Shown: positions 1-8,509, counted from the first letter of the stretch. The stretch is 64,000 bases of DNA from an uncultured Mitsuokella sp. (GCA_945877355.1 CAMCRT010000003.1:30025-94024); one strand, 5' to 3'. The notes: a model not told the origin generated them from the sequence alone. Translations and numbers: made by a program.

Positions 1-244
1 CCTTCTTGTGCTCCAGGAGGAGCGTCAGCGTCACGATCTTGTTCTGGCTCGCCTCGTAGAAGGGAAATACGTAGTCCTTGTACTTGTAGTAGGCGCTGCG
101 GGAGAGATCCATGGACTCCACCGCCTCGTTGATGGTGCGGGCCTCGCCCCGCTTCAGCATTTCCTTGACCCGTATGGTCTTCTTGATGGCTTCTGGGAGG
201 ATCTCTTCCCGGACGAGGAAGAAATCGCTCTTTTCCTTGTTCAT
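1..244 (-). CDS. UPF0735 ACT-domain protein (PheB-like), 3' end cut by window
   Basis: The visible N-terminal 81 residues begin MNKEKSDFFLVREEILPEA and continue with INEAVESMDLSRSAYYKYKD. This matches the conserved N-terminus of the UPF0735 family (B. subtilis PheB-like): a short DNA-binding-like helical region followed by an ACT domain. The ACT part lies beyond the left edge. ACT domains bind amino acids, and in related Firmicutes this gene usually precedes homoserine dehydrogenase, so a role in amino-acid sensing is likely but unproven. The ATG at 244 follows an AGGGGGC ribosome-binding site. The gene has its own extended -10 promoter (354-382), and a strong terminator-like hairpin (294-320) lies between promoter and start codon, suggesting premature termination as a control. 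Confidence 0.82.
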   Translation of the reverse strand, partial: MNKEKSDFFLVREEILPEAIKKTIRVKEMLKRGEARTINEAVESMDLSRSAYYKYKDYVFPFYEASQNKIVTLTLLLEHKK

Positions 245-289
245 CTATATGCCCCCTATTTGAATACGATTCAATGTTTTTGGAACAAC

Positions 290-320
290 AAAAAGCCAGG
301 CTGCAGGGGGCAGCCTGGCT
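290..320 (-). terminator. Terminator-like hairpin in the leader of the ACT gene
   Basis: A perfect 11-bp stem (294-304 with 310-320) and 5-nt loop are followed on the minus strand by TTTTTGTTG. It lies downstream of the promoter at 354-382 and upstream of the ACT start codon. It could therefore be an attenuator, or the terminator of plsY read-through. No T-box consensus is visible in the short leader. Confidence 0.7.
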
Positions 321-353
321 GGCAAGTCCCGTTCATGTAGCTTACGGAAAAAC

Positions 354-382
354 ATTATACCATACCATGCGTACAGGGGCAA
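354..382 (-). promoter_or_regulatory. Promoter of the ACT-domain gene
   Basis: On the minus strand TTGCCC (377-382) and TATAAT (354-359) are 17 bp apart. The TGG before the -10 gives an extended -10. Transcription would start near 347, upstream of the leader hairpin. Confidence 0.65.
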
Positions 383-424
383 CAAGAATTGCTTTCAAAT
401 ATCATATTTTCGTGACATTTGTTG

Positions 425-1006
425 TCAGATTTTATTCTCCGTGCCATTCAGCAGGCGACCGATATTCGACCGGTGCCGGACGACGATGAGGATGGCGGCG
501 AGGACGCCGAAGACGGCGTAGGGCGAAGGATAGTCCATGGTGATGCCCAGTATCGCCACCACGATAGCCGCGACGCAGGAGCCCAGGGACACGTAGCGGG
601 TGATGTACACGATGATGCTCCAGAGGATGAAGGCGATGAGGCTCACGGTGGGCATGAGCATGACGAGGACGCCGAGGCCCGTGGCCACGCCCTTGCCTCC
701 CTTGAACTGCATAAGGAAGGAGAAGGAATGGCCCACGAGGGCAAAGATGGCTGCGAGCACCGCGACGACGGCCGAGTCCGACAGGTGCTGGGCTATGGCC
801 ACGGCGATGAGCCCCTTCAGAAAGTCGCAGAGAAATATGGTGATGCCTGCCTGCTTCCCGAGGGTGCGCCAAGCGTTCGTGGCGCCGATGTTGCCGCTGC
901 CGTGATGGCGAAGGTCCGTGCGCCATATTCCCTTGCCCAGGATGAGCCCGAAGGGAATCGATCCCAACACATAGGCGATGATGCTTGAAAAAATTCCTGC
1001 CAGCAT
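425..1006 (-). CDS. plsY: Glycerol-3-phosphate acyltransferase PlsY
   Basis: This 193-residue integral membrane protein transfers the acyl group from acyl phosphate to glycerol-3-phosphate, the first acylation step of phospholipid synthesis in most Gram-positive lineages. The N-terminus LGSIPFGLILGK and the block HGSGNIGATNAWRTLG are the PlsY signatures, and KGGKGVATGLG is the third conserved loop. Several hydrophobic segments follow, as expected. The start has GGAGGAATAAAAC in front of the ATG. It lies 3 nt after der and is probably co-transcribed with it and the DUF512 gene. Length is normal for the family. Confidence 0.96.
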   Translation of the reverse strand: MLAGIFSSIIAYVLGSIPFGLILGKGIWRTDLRHHGSGNIGATNAWRTLGKQAGITIFLCDFLKGLIAVAIAQHLSDSAVVAVLAAIFALVGHSFSFLMQFKGGKGVATGLGVLVMLMPTVSLIAFILWSIIVYITRYVSLGSCVAAIVVAILGITMDYPSPYAVFGVLAAILIVVRHRSNIGRLLNGTENKI

Positions 1007-1009
1007 GTT

Positions 1010-2338
1010 TTATTCCTCCTCTTCGCTCCGCTTCCGGACGATGAGCCGAAGCGGCGTTCCCTCAAAGCCGAAGTGCTCCCGAAGCTTGTTCTCGATGAAG
1101 CGCAGGTAGGAGAAGTGCATGAGCTCCGGGTCGTTGACGAATAGAATGAATTTCGGCGGACGGATGTCCACCTGGGTCATGAACAAGAGCTTGAGCTGCC
1201 GTCCCTTGTGCATGGGGGGCGGGTTGATGGAGACAGCGTCCCGGATGAGCTCGTTGAGGACGCTGGTCTTGATGCGCATGGACTGCTGCTCCGCCACGTA
1301 GCGCACCAGCTCCGTCACCCGGTTCACCCGCTGGCCCGTGAGGGCCGAGGCGTAGAGCACCGGCGCGTACTGGAGAAAGCCGATCTCGTCCCGCAGGTCG
1401 TCGGTGAAGCGCAGGGTGGATTTGTCGTCCTTATCCGGGTAGATATCCCACTTGTTGACAACGATGACGACACCCTTGCCGGACTCGTGGGCATAGCCGG
1501 CGATCTTCTTGTCCTGCTCCGTGATGCCCTCGGCGGCGTTTATCATCATGAGCACCACGTCGCATCGGTCGATGGCCCGGAGGGACCGCATGACGCTGTA
1601 GCGCTCCACCGCCTCCTCCACCTTGCCCCGGCGGCGCATGCCCGCCGTGTCGATGAGGGTGAACTTCACCCCGTCCTCCGTGAAGTGGGTGTCGATGGCA
1701 TCCCGAGTGGTGCCGGGCACGTCGCTAACGATGACCCGCTCCTCCCCCAGCAGCTTGTTGACGATGGAGGACTTGCCCACATTCGGCCGGCCGATGACGG
1801 CGATGCGGATCTCGTCCTCGTCCCGCTCCTCCGCCTCGTGCTCCGGGAAAGCCGCCACGATGGCGTCCAGAAGGTCGCCGAGGTTCATGGCGTTCGACGC
1901 CGAGAGCGAGATGGGATCCCCGAGCCCCAGGTTGTAGAACTCATAGATGTCCGCCTCCCGCTGGGGGCTGTCGATCTTGTTGACCCCGAGGATGACGGGC
2001 TTCTTCGCCCGGCGGAGGATGGAGGCCACCTCCTCGTCCTGGGCGGTGAGGCCGGTGCGACCATCCACGAGAAAGAGGATCACATCCGCCTCCTCCATGG
2101 CGAGCTGAGCCTGCTGGCGCATGGAGGCCAGGATGTGGTTCGACTCGTCGAACTCGATGCCGCCGGTGTCAATCATGGTGAACTCGTGGTCGAGCCAGGT
2201 AGCATCGAGATAGATGCGATCCCGGGTGACCCCTGGCATATCGTCCACGATGGACACCCGCTTCTTTCCGATCTTGTTAAACAGCGTGGACTTGCCGACA
2301 TTCGGCCGCCCCACAATCGCTACGATAGGCTTGCTCAT
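1010..2338 (-). CDS. der: Ribosome biogenesis GTPase Der (EngA)
   Basis: Der is a double GTPase needed for 50S subunit maturation. The 442-residue product has two complete G domains: the first begins at residue 4 with GRPNVGKSTLFNK and has DTGG and NKID; the second begins near residue 180 with GRPNVGKSSIVNK and has DTAG and NKWD. A C-terminal KH-like domain ends in an RLIVRKRSEEEE tail. Length is typical. The gene is 24 nt downstream of the DUF512 gene and 3 nt upstream of plsY, a neighbourhood conserved in Clostridia and Negativicutes. No unusual features are visible. Confidence 0.97.
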   Translation of the reverse strand: MSKPIVAIVGRPNVGKSTLFNKIGKKRVSIVDDMPGVTRDRIYLDATWLDHEFTMIDTGGIEFDESNHILASMRQQAQLAMEEADVILFLVDGRTGLTAQDEEVASILRRAKKPVILGVNKIDSPQREADIYEFYNLGLGDPISLSASNAMNLGDLLDAIVAAFPEHEAEERDEDEIRIAVIGRPNVGKSSIVNKLLGEERVIVSDVPGTTRDAIDTHFTEDGVKFTLIDTAGMRRRGKVEEAVERYSVMRSLRAIDRCDVVLMMINAAEGITEQDKKIAGYAHESGKGVVIVVNKWDIYPDKDDKSTLRFTDDLRDEIGFLQYAPVLYASALTGQRVNRVTELVRYVAEQQSMRIKTSVLNELIRDAVSINPPPMHKGRQLKLLFMTQVDIRPPKFILFVNDPELMHFSYLRFIENKLREHFGFEGTPLRLIVRKRSEEEE

Positions 2339-2362
2339 GCTTCCCTCTTTTCCTTTCCCATA

Positions 2363-3751
2363 TCAATTCACGGGCTTCGTGTAGCCCGCGTTGCTCTGCC
2401 ACATGTAGCCCTTCTCCGTGGCCCGCTCCTTGTGGTAGCCCTCCGGATTCGTCAGGGCCTGCCTGTAGTCCCGGCCGCTCGCTACCACCTCAAGGCGCGC
2501 CGCCGGGAACTCTGCCCGGAGAGCCGCCAGCGTCACATCGTCCAGGAAGATATCCTCACCCTCCCGGAGGGCGGAGGAGGGCAACAGCACGAGATCCCCC
2601 GGCCCTGCCTCCTGGAGCTTTCGTCGGATATCCGTAGCCGTCAGGAGGCCTGACACATTGACGGTGGTGCCAAAGAAATCATTGGGCACGGGGAGGACCC
2701 GAACCGTGACTCCCGGCGTAGATAGAGACGATGCCAGCTCCTCCAGCACATGGGCCACCGCCGTGCCAGAGATGACATCCACCCGATAGGCACTGTCATT
2801 CTCCCGCTTGGCGTCCTGCTCTGCCTCCCAGCCGTCGATGAAGTTCCTCGTGAGGCCGATGCCGTTATCGAGCTGGGGATAGCCGTCGTAGATCTCCGTG
2901 GGCGGCACTGGTCGCCCTGCCAGGAAGTAGAACTCGTCCCCGAGGTAGACAAAGGTGCGGCCCGTTTCCTCCCGCAGCTTCGCCTGCCACTTCTCCACCT
3001 GGTCGATGACCCGCTCCGCCCCCGCCTTGTCGAATTGCTCCAGGGGAAAGGGGTCCGTGCGGAACTTCGTGATGCCCACGGGCACGATGGCGAGATCCAG
3101 GACGTGGGGACGACGGGCGAGGATCTCCGAGATGGTCCTCTCGAGCTCTGCCCCATCGTTTAGGCCGCTGCAGAGCACCACCTGGGTGTGGTACTCCACA
3201 CCCGCCTGCTCCAAGCGGTCCAAGTGCTCGTTGATTTTTGCCGCCGCCTTGCACCGGAGGATCTGGGCCCGGAGCTCCGGATTCATGCATTGTACGGAGA
3301 CGTAGAGGGGCGAGAGGTGGAGCCTTTCTATGCGCTCGAAGTCCCGCTCCCCCAGATTCGTCAGGGTGACGAAATTGCCATAGAGGAAGGACAGGCGATA
3401 GTCGTCGTCCTTGATGGACAGTGAGTTCCGCATGTGGGGGGCAATCATGTCCACGAAGCAGAAGTAGCAGTGATTCGCACAGCTCCGTATCCGGTCAAAG
3501 ACGGCGGACTCGAACTCGCAGCCGATCTCCTCGTCCGGGTCCTTGTCGAAGGCGATGATCTCCCGCTCCCCGTCCGCATGCTCCACCAGAAGCTCGATGT
3601 CCTCGTCCGCCAAGGCAAAGCTCATGTCGATGATGTCCCGGGGATAGACCTCATTGACCTTTATGATCTTGTCGCCTGCCACAAGGCCCAGCTCGTCTGC
3701 AAGGCCCTCCGGGAATACGCGCAAGATGCGCGCCGGGTATTCTTTCGTCAT
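2363..3751 (-). CDS. DUF512 family radical-SAM-like protein with N-terminal PDZ
   Basis: This 462-residue protein starts with a PDZ-like segment (ARILRVFPEGLADELGLVAGDKI). It continues into a radical-SAM-like core with the cluster motif CANHCYFCF (C-x3-C-x2-C) near residue 90, followed by the DUF512 domain. The family is widespread in Clostridia next to der and plsY, but its substrate is not established. I place the start at the ATG at 3751, because AGGAAGAACAA precedes it. The in-frame ATG 39 nt upstream has no ribosome-binding site. The gene heads the DUF512-der-plsY unit, after the rpsA terminator. Confidence 0.88.
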   Translation of the reverse strand: MTKEYPARILRVFPEGLADELGLVAGDKIIKVNEVYPRDIIDMSFALADEDIELLVEHADGEREIIAFDKDPDEEIGCEFESAVFDRIRSCANHCYFCFVDMIAPHMRNSLSIKDDDYRLSFLYGNFVTLTNLGERDFERIERLHLSPLYVSVQCMNPELRAQILRCKAAAKINEHLDRLEQAGVEYHTQVVLCSGLNDGAELERTISEILARRPHVLDLAIVPVGITKFRTDPFPLEQFDKAGAERVIDQVEKWQAKLREETGRTFVYLGDEFYFLAGRPVPPTEIYDGYPQLDNGIGLTRNFIDGWEAEQDAKRENDSAYRVDVISGTAVAHVLEELASSLSTPGVTVRVLPVPNDFFGTTVNVSGLLTATDIRRKLQEAGPGDLVLLPSSALREGEDIFLDDVTLAALRAEFPAARLEVVASGRDYRQALTNPEGYHKERATEKGYMWQSNAGYTKPVN

Positions 3752-3806
3752 TTGTTCTTCCTGCACCCAAGCAGGGTGTACCATATACATATACAGACAT
3801 ATACAG

Positions 3807-3835
3807 AAAAGGAAGTGATGACATGCACCACTTCC
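3807..3835 (-). terminator. Intrinsic terminator of ispH-rpsA
   Basis: A 10-bp stem (3826-3835 with 3811-3820, one G-U pair) and 5-nt loop are followed on the minus strand by TTTTCTG. It lies 18 nt after the rpsA stop codon. Confidence 0.75.
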
Positions 3836-3852
3836 CGAAAATTCTTAGGCTA

Positions 3853-4914
3853 TTACGCGTTCTTCGCCTTCGTGATGGAGAGCGAGATGCGCTTGCGCTT
3901 CGTGTCGATGCGCAGGATCTTCACGCGAACCTCGTCGCCCACGTGGACAGCTTCGTCCGCACGCTCGATGCGCTTCTCGGCGAGCTCGCCCATGGGGATG
4001 AGGCCGTCAAAGCCCGGCTCGATTTCCATGAATGCACCGAAGTCCGTCAGCTTGATGACCTTGCCCTCGATGATATCGCCTTCGTTGTACTTCTCAGCGT
4101 TATCGAGCCAGGGATCCCGCATGGTGTCCTTGACCGAGAGGGAAATGCGCTTGTTCTCCACGTCCACGTTCTTGACGTAGACATCGAGCTGCTGGCCCAC
4201 TTCGAGGACATCCGACGGATGCTTGACGCGGGTCCAGGAGAGATCGGAGATGTGAGCGAGGCCGTCCACGCCGCCGATATCGATGAATGCACCGTAGTCC
4301 ACGAGGCGCTTGACCGTGCCGCGAACCGTCTGGCCTGCCTCCAGCTGGGAGAAGACCTCCTCCTCGCGCTTTGCACGCTCTGCCTCCAGGAGGGAGCGGC
4401 GGGAAAGCACAAGGCGCTGCTTGTGGATGTCGATCTCGATGATCTCCACCTCCACCGTCTGGTCGAGGTATACGGAGAGATCCTTTACGAAGTGAAGCTC
4501 CATCTGGGAAGCCGGGATAAAGCCGCGCAGGCCATCGACAGAGGCCACAAGGCCGCCCTTGACCACCTGGGTGATGTGGGCTTCGACCGTCTTGCCTTCT
4601 TCCTTGAGCTTCTCCATCTCCTTCCAAGCGACCATGCGGTCTGCCTTGACCTTGGAGAGAATGCCGCCATTATCGCCGCCGAGGCTCACGATGTAGACAT
4701 CGATCTTGTCGCCGACCTTGACGACATCCTCAGCAGAAGCAGGCTCCGGATACGCGAGCTCGCGCTTCGGCACGGGGATCTCCTGCTTGTAGCCGATGTC
4801 CACATAGGCCTCATCCCGGCTGACCTGGACGACCTCGCCTGTGACGACGGTCTTCTCCTGCAGATCGGGTACGGCCTGCTGGGCAAGCAATTCTTCCATG
4901 TTCATCTCTGACAC
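3853..4914 (-). CDS. rpsA: 30S ribosomal protein S1, four S1 domains
   Basis: S1 repeats are visible in order: VVTGEVVQVSRDEAYVDIGYK, VEAHITQVVKGGLVASVDGLRGFIPASQ, VRGTVKRLVDYGAFIDIGGVDGLAHISD and IEGKVIKLTDFGAFMEIEPG. The 353-residue length is that of the short Firmicutes S1 (four repeats), not the six-repeat proteobacterial form. It binds mRNA and helps initiation. The start is a GTG at 4914 with AAGGAGG ten nt upstream. This Shine-Dalgarno lies inside the last codons of ispH, so the two genes overlap by 13 nt and are probably translationally coupled. In some Clostridia IspH and S1 are one fused protein; here they are separate. Confidence 0.95.
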   Translation of the reverse strand: MSEMNMEELLAQQAVPDLQEKTVVTGEVVQVSRDEAYVDIGYKQEIPVPKRELAYPEPASAEDVVKVGDKIDVYIVSLGGDNGGILSKVKADRMVAWKEMEKLKEEGKTVEAHITQVVKGGLVASVDGLRGFIPASQMELHFVKDLSVYLDQTVEVEIIEIDIHKQRLVLSRRSLLEAERAKREEEVFSQLEAGQTVRGTVKRLVDYGAFIDIGGVDGLAHISDLSWTRVKHPSDVLEVGQQLDVYVKNVDVENKRISLSVKDTMRDPWLDNAEKYNEGDIIEGKVIKLTDFGAFMEIEPGFDGLIPMGELAEKRIERADEAVHVGDEVRVKILRIDTKRKRISLSITKAKNA

Positions 4915-5726
4915 TGTTTGTAAACCTCCTTGATAATCCAGTCGGGCGTAGAGGCACCGGCTGTAATACCAATTTTATTTATGTTGTCAAACCACTCGTC
5001 TTGCAATTCCGCTGCAGTTTCGATATGGTAAGTCATACACTTTTGTTTGCAAAGCTCCGCAAGGCGCGTCGTATTGGCGCTGTTCTTGCCCCCCACGACA
5101 ATCATGAGGTCGACTTCGTTTGCGAGCTTCAGTGCGGCAGCCTGTCTCTGGTCTGTCGCATTGCATATTGTGCGGAGGATCTTGATATCCTTCGCCTTGG
5201 AGAGGAGCTCCGATGCGATCTCGCGAAATGCAGCACCGGAAAACGTAGTCTGGCATACGATTCCCAGCTTGCCGCACTCGGGAAGGGCTCTCGCCTCCTC
5301 CGGCGTATCCAGGACAACTGCATTTTTGCCAGCCCACTCCAGGATACTCTTGACCTCCGGATGCTTTGGCTCTCCGATGATGACGACCTGATAGCCGTCG
5401 TCCACGAGGGACTTCGCCGACATCTGGGCATTGCGCACATGGGGACAGGTGGCATCCACCACATTGAGCCCCTTTGCCTTTGCCTCATCGTAGATCTTCG
5501 GTCCGACCCCATGGGAGCGGATGATGACCGTGCCGCTGTCGAGCTCATCGAGGCTCGACACACAGCCGACCCCCTCTTTCTCCAGCTGCTCAACCATCTG
5601 AGGGTTGTGGATGATAGGCCCCAGCGTGCTTGCCGTATGATCCTCGGAAGCATTGTCATGGGCGACGCCGATGGCGCGCTTCACCCCATAGCAAAACCCG
5701 AGATAATCTGCAAGAATCACTTCCAT
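4902..5726 (-). CDS. ispH: 4-hydroxy-3-methylbut-2-enyl diphosphate reductase IspH
   Basis: IspH makes isopentenyl and dimethylallyl diphosphate, the last step of the MEP isoprenoid pathway, using a [4Fe-4S] cluster. Three conserved cysteines are visible: GFCYGVKRA near residue 10, DATCPHVRNAQ near residue 95 and TICNATDQRQ near residue 190. The motifs IIRSHGVGP and TAGASTPDW are also present. Full length is 274 residues. I prefer the ATG at 5726, 7 nt after AGGTG; an ATG two codons upstream is too close to that site. A TTGCCT-17-TATACT promoter lies upstream, and rpsA follows with a 13-nt overlap. Confidence 0.96.
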   Translation of the reverse strand: MEVILADYLGFCYGVKRAIGVAHDNASEDHTASTLGPIIHNPQMVEQLEKEGVGCVSSLDELDSGTVIIRSHGVGPKIYDEAKAKGLNVVDATCPHVRNAQMSAKSLVDDGYQVVIIGEPKHPEVKSILEWAGKNAVVLDTPEEARALPECGKLGIVCQTTFSGAAFREIASELLSKAKDIKILRTICNATDQRQAAALKLANEVDLMIVVGGKNSANTTRLAELCKQKCMTYHIETAAELQDEWFDNINKIGITAGASTPDWIIKEVYKQCQR

Positions 5727-5779
5727 AGCCATTCACCTAAAACATATAGACAGACTAAGAGCATACCGCTCTAAAAGCT

Positions 5780-5808
5780 AGTATATCATGCCTTGTTGCT
5801 CTAGGCAA
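5780..5808 (-). promoter_or_regulatory. Promoter of ispH-rpsA
   Basis: On the minus strand TTGCCT (5803-5808) and TATACT (5780-5785) are separated by 17 bp. A TGA immediately before the -10 gives an extended -10. Confidence 0.7.
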
Positions 5809-5838
5809 ATGTTTTTTGCCGCTTTGGGAAATATTCTA

Positions 5839-5877
5839 GAAAAAATGCCACGCATGTCCCGAAAACATGCATGGCAT
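5839..5877 (-). terminator. Terminator after the secreted protein gene
   Basis: A 13-bp stem with one G-U pair (5865-5877 with 5845-5857) is followed by TTTTTT on the minus strand. It ends the solute-binding protein / rimO / pncC / secreted protein unit. Confidence 0.8.
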
Positions 5878-5896
5878 CTCTTGTCCGTTTTCCCGA

Positions 5897-6637
5897 TCAG
5901 TTCTCCACGAAGCTCTCGGCTCCCTTTGTGAACTCGGCGAGGGCCTGGGGGCGCAGCTTTGGCTTGTCGATGAGCTCCAGGCGGAAGCGGCCGCCCTTGT
6001 TGCCGCGGAAGATGATCTCCGCGTTCTGATAGGGTGCCGTCGCCGTGGCGTCCGGTTCCCCATCTCCGTCCGTGTCGATTTCCGCACTGAGGGCCGTGAT
6101 GGCAAAGACAGCCTTGTTCTTCTTGCTGAGCTTTCCCATGCCCACGGTCTCGTAGGGGAAGCTCGACTTGAGCTTCTCGATATAGGCCTTCTCCGTCGCC
6201 GTGTCCATCTTGTTAAAGTCCGGCACGCTCGTCTCGGAGAAGTCGTTGTAGTAGACGACCCAGCCATAGAGGATATCATACTCCTTGTTGGCAAAGATGA
6301 AGACGTCGCCGTACTTGTCCTTGTCCAGCTGGTTCGCCCCGATGACAGCCACGGGCTTTTTCGGGAGTGTGATGGTGTAGCCGTACTTCTCGCTCTTGTA
6401 GGTGTAGGGCTCGCCTGCCACCGCCAGCTCCTTCTTCAGGGCTTCCTCATCGGCCTTCTTCTGCTCGGCGGTCTCAGCTGCGGGCGTCTCCGCCTTTGCC
6501 TCAGTCGTCTGGGTATCGGTGGCCTGCGCAGTCGCCTCCTCAGCTGCAGGCGCTGCCGTCTCCTCCGCAAAGGCTTGGGGAGCCGCCAGCAGCAGGCTGG
6601 TGCCTAGGACAGCCGTAAGGGTCTTTATCCGCTTCAT
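5897..6637 (-). CDS. Secreted protein of unknown function, Ala/Glu/Thr-rich N-terminus
   Basis: I do not recognise the family. A signal peptide is clear (MKRIKTLTAVLGTSLLLAAP, cleavage probably after AFA). A low-complexity Ala/Glu/Thr linker follows (about residues 25-70), then a folded domain of about 170 residues beginning YTYKSEKYGYTITLPKKP. That opening resembles the beta-hairpin start of small secreted domains often found in Negativicutes. A segment DTDGDGEPDA looks like a calcium-binding-type loop. The protein is probably exported to the periplasm or cell surface. The ATG at 6637 is 10 nt after AGGAAGG; the gene begins 2 nt after the pncC stop codon, so it is very likely co-transcribed with pncC. 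Confidence 0.78.
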   Translation of the reverse strand: MKRIKTLTAVLGTSLLLAAPQAFAEETAAPAAEEATAQATDTQTTEAKAETPAAETAEQKKADEEALKKELAVAGEPYTYKSEKYGYTITLPKKPVAVIGANQLDKDKYGDVFIFANKEYDILYGWVVYYNDFSETSVPDFNKMDTATEKAYIEKLKSSFPYETVGMGKLSKKNKAVFAITALSAEIDTDGDGEPDATATAPYQNAEIIFRGNKGGRFRLELIDKPKLRPQALAEFTKGAESFVEN

Positions 6638-6639
6638 AT

Positions 6640-7125
6640 TCAATCGTCCTTCCTGTTGTTTTCGATGTAGTCAAGAACCATGCGAAGCGCCGTGTCGGCA
6701 CTCTCGCCCTTGTTCTCTGTGCGGGAGCCCTGGAATTGGCACCGCTTTACAAGCGTACCACGGGCTCCTGAAACGGCGATGAACACGAGGCCCACGGGCT
6801 TCGTGGCTGTGCCGCCGCCGGGGCCTGCGATGCCTGTGATGGCGACGCCCAGATCCGTATCGATGACGCGGCGGATGCCCTCCGCCATCTCCCTAGCCGT
6901 CTCCTCCGACACGGCGCCGTGGGCGGCGAGAGTCTCGTGCCTGACGCCCACGAGGCGCTCCTTGATTTCATTCGTATAGGACACGACGGAGCCCATGACG
7001 TAGGCGGAGCTGCCGGGGATATCCGTCAGGCGGCTCGTGAGCAGCCCGCCCGTGCAGGACTCGGCGCAGGCGATGGTGAGGTGTCTTTCCAGCAGGCGTG
7101 CGCCCACCTCTTCTTCCAGCTTCAT
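6640..7125 (-). CDS. pncC: CinA C-terminal domain protein, nicotinamide-nucleotide amidase (PncC type)
   Basis: The 161-residue protein is the stand-alone CinA C-terminal domain. It carries the signatures AESCTGGLLTSRLTDIPGSS, VVSYTNEIKE and GIAGPGGGTATKPVG. Members deamidate NMN to nicotinate mononucleotide in pyridine-nucleotide recycling. The N-terminal molybdopterin-binding-like domain of full CinA is absent, as in E. coli PncC. The start overlaps the stop codon of rimO by 4 nt (ATGA), indicating translational coupling. Deamidase activity is known for the family; here it is inferred. Confidence 0.92.
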   Translation of the reverse strand: MKLEEEVGARLLERHLTIACAESCTGGLLTSRLTDIPGSSAYVMGSVVSYTNEIKERLVGVRHETLAAHGAVSEETAREMAEGIRRVIDTDLGVAITGIAGPGGGTATKPVGLVFIAVSGARGTLVKRCQFQGSRTENKGESADTALRMVLDYIENNRKDD

Positions 7126-8468
7126 TTCGATGCCTCCCCATCGGTGCGCTCCCCCACCACGTCGTAGGTGAAGCCCTGGAGCACCCGGACACGGACGAAG
7201 TCTCCGGGCTTTGCGGTCTCGTCACCCTCCACGTAGACAGCTCCGTCCACATCAGGGGCCTCCCGCTCGGATCGGCCGATGGCGATGGCGCGCTGCTCCT
7301 CGTCCCGGCCCTCGATGAGGACCTCAAGCTCGCTGCCCTCCAGGGACTGGTTGATCTCCTCGGAGATCTTCGACTGGAGGCTCATGAGGTCGTGGTAGCG
7401 CTCCTGCATCACGTCCTCGGGCACCTGGGGCTTCATGTCGTAGGCCGCCGTGCCCTCCTCCCGGGAGTAGGTGAATACCCCCACCTTGTCAAAGCGCATC
7501 TCCTCCAGGAAATTCCGGAGGGTCTGATACTGGGCATCCGTCTCCCCCGGAAAGCCCACGAGGAAGGTGGAACGGATGGTGACGCCGGGGATACGTTCCC
7601 TGAGCTTCTTGGCGAGGCGGCGCATGTCCTCCTGGGTGTCCGGGCGGCGCATGGCCTTCAGCACCGCATCATGGGCGTGCTGCAGGGGGATATCCACGTA
7701 GTTGCAGATCTTCGGCTCCGTGGCAATCGTCTCGATGAGCTCATCCGTAAAGTATTTCGGATAGCAGTAGAGAGTCCGGATCCAGTGGACACCCTCGATC
7801 TTCACGAGCTCCCGGAGTAGCCGCGCGAGCTGAGGCTCGCCCCCGGCAAAGTCCCTGCCGTACTCGGTGGAGTCCTGGGAGATGAGAATGATCTCCCGCA
7901 CGCCGTTTTCCGTCAGATGGCGCACCTCGGCGGCGATATCCTCGATGGAGCGGCTGCGATACTTTCCCCGGATAAAGGGGATGGCGCAGAAGGCGCAGCG
8001 ATTGTTGCAGCCCTCAGCGATCTTCACATAGGCCGTGTAGCTGGGCGTCGTGGTGATTCGGGGTGTCTTTTCGTCGTAGAGGGACTTGTCCTCCCCCGCG
8101 AGAATCACCCGCTGACCCTTCCGGGTGGCCTCCACCGCCTCCATGATGCGGCTCCAGGCGCCGGTGCCGATGATGGCATCCGCCTCCGGCAGCTCATCGA
8201 GGAGCTCCTGCCCGTAGCGCTGTCCCAGGCACCCCGCCACGATGAGGCTCTTGCACTTCCCCGTCTCCTTGTACTCTGCCATATTGAGAATCGTCGTGAT
8301 GGACTCTTCCTTTGCGGAGTTGATGAAGGCGCAGGTATTGACGATGAGGATGTCTGCCTCCTTCGGCTCCGGCGTGATCTCCACCCCATGCTCCTTCAAT
8401 ATGCCCAGCATGACCTCCGTATCCACAAGATTCTTCGAGCAGCCCAGGCTGATAAATCCAGCTTTCAA
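7122..8468 (-). CDS. rimO: Ribosomal protein S12 methylthiotransferase RimO
   Basis: RimO is a radical-SAM enzyme that methylthiolates an aspartate of ribosomal protein S12. The N-terminal UPF0004 domain starts KAGFISLGCSKNLVDTE and has NTCAFINSAKEES and AGCLGQRY. The radical-SAM motif is CNNRCAFCAIP (C-x3-C-x2-C) near residue 150, and a C-terminal TRAM domain follows. I choose the TTG at 8468 because GGAGGGAAGGAT precedes it; the upstream in-frame ATG at 8507 lacks a site and adds 13 unconserved residues. It overlaps pncC by 4 nt and is 41 nt downstream of the solute-binding protein gene. Confidence 0.94.
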   Translation of the reverse strand: MKAGFISLGCSKNLVDTEVMLGILKEHGVEITPEPKEADILIVNTCAFINSAKEESITTILNMAEYKETGKCKSLIVAGCLGQRYGQELLDELPEADAIIGTGAWSRIMEAVEATRKGQRVILAGEDKSLYDEKTPRITTTPSYTAYVKIAEGCNNRCAFCAIPFIRGKYRSRSIEDIAAEVRHLTENGVREIILISQDSTEYGRDFAGGEPQLARLLRELVKIEGVHWIRTLYCYPKYFTDELIETIATEPKICNYVDIPLQHAHDAVLKAMRRPDTQEDMRRLAKKLRERIPGVTIRSTFLVGFPGETDAQYQTLRNFLEEMRFDKVGVFTYSREEGTAAYDMKPQVPEDVMQERYHDLMSLQSKISEEINQSLEGSELEVLIEGRDEEQRAIAIGRSEREAPDVDGAVYVEGDETAKPGDFVRVRVLQGFTYDVVGERTDGEASK

Positions 8469-8509
8469 ATCCTTCCCTCCTAATAAGTAATTTATAGTGA
8501 TTCGCACAT

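Noticed and set aside
270-336. A 21-codon leader peptide overlapping the ACT leader hairpin
   Set aside because: It has no good ribosome-binding site and no run of one regulatory amino acid, so I do not list it as a gene; it is mentioned only in the finding on attenuation.
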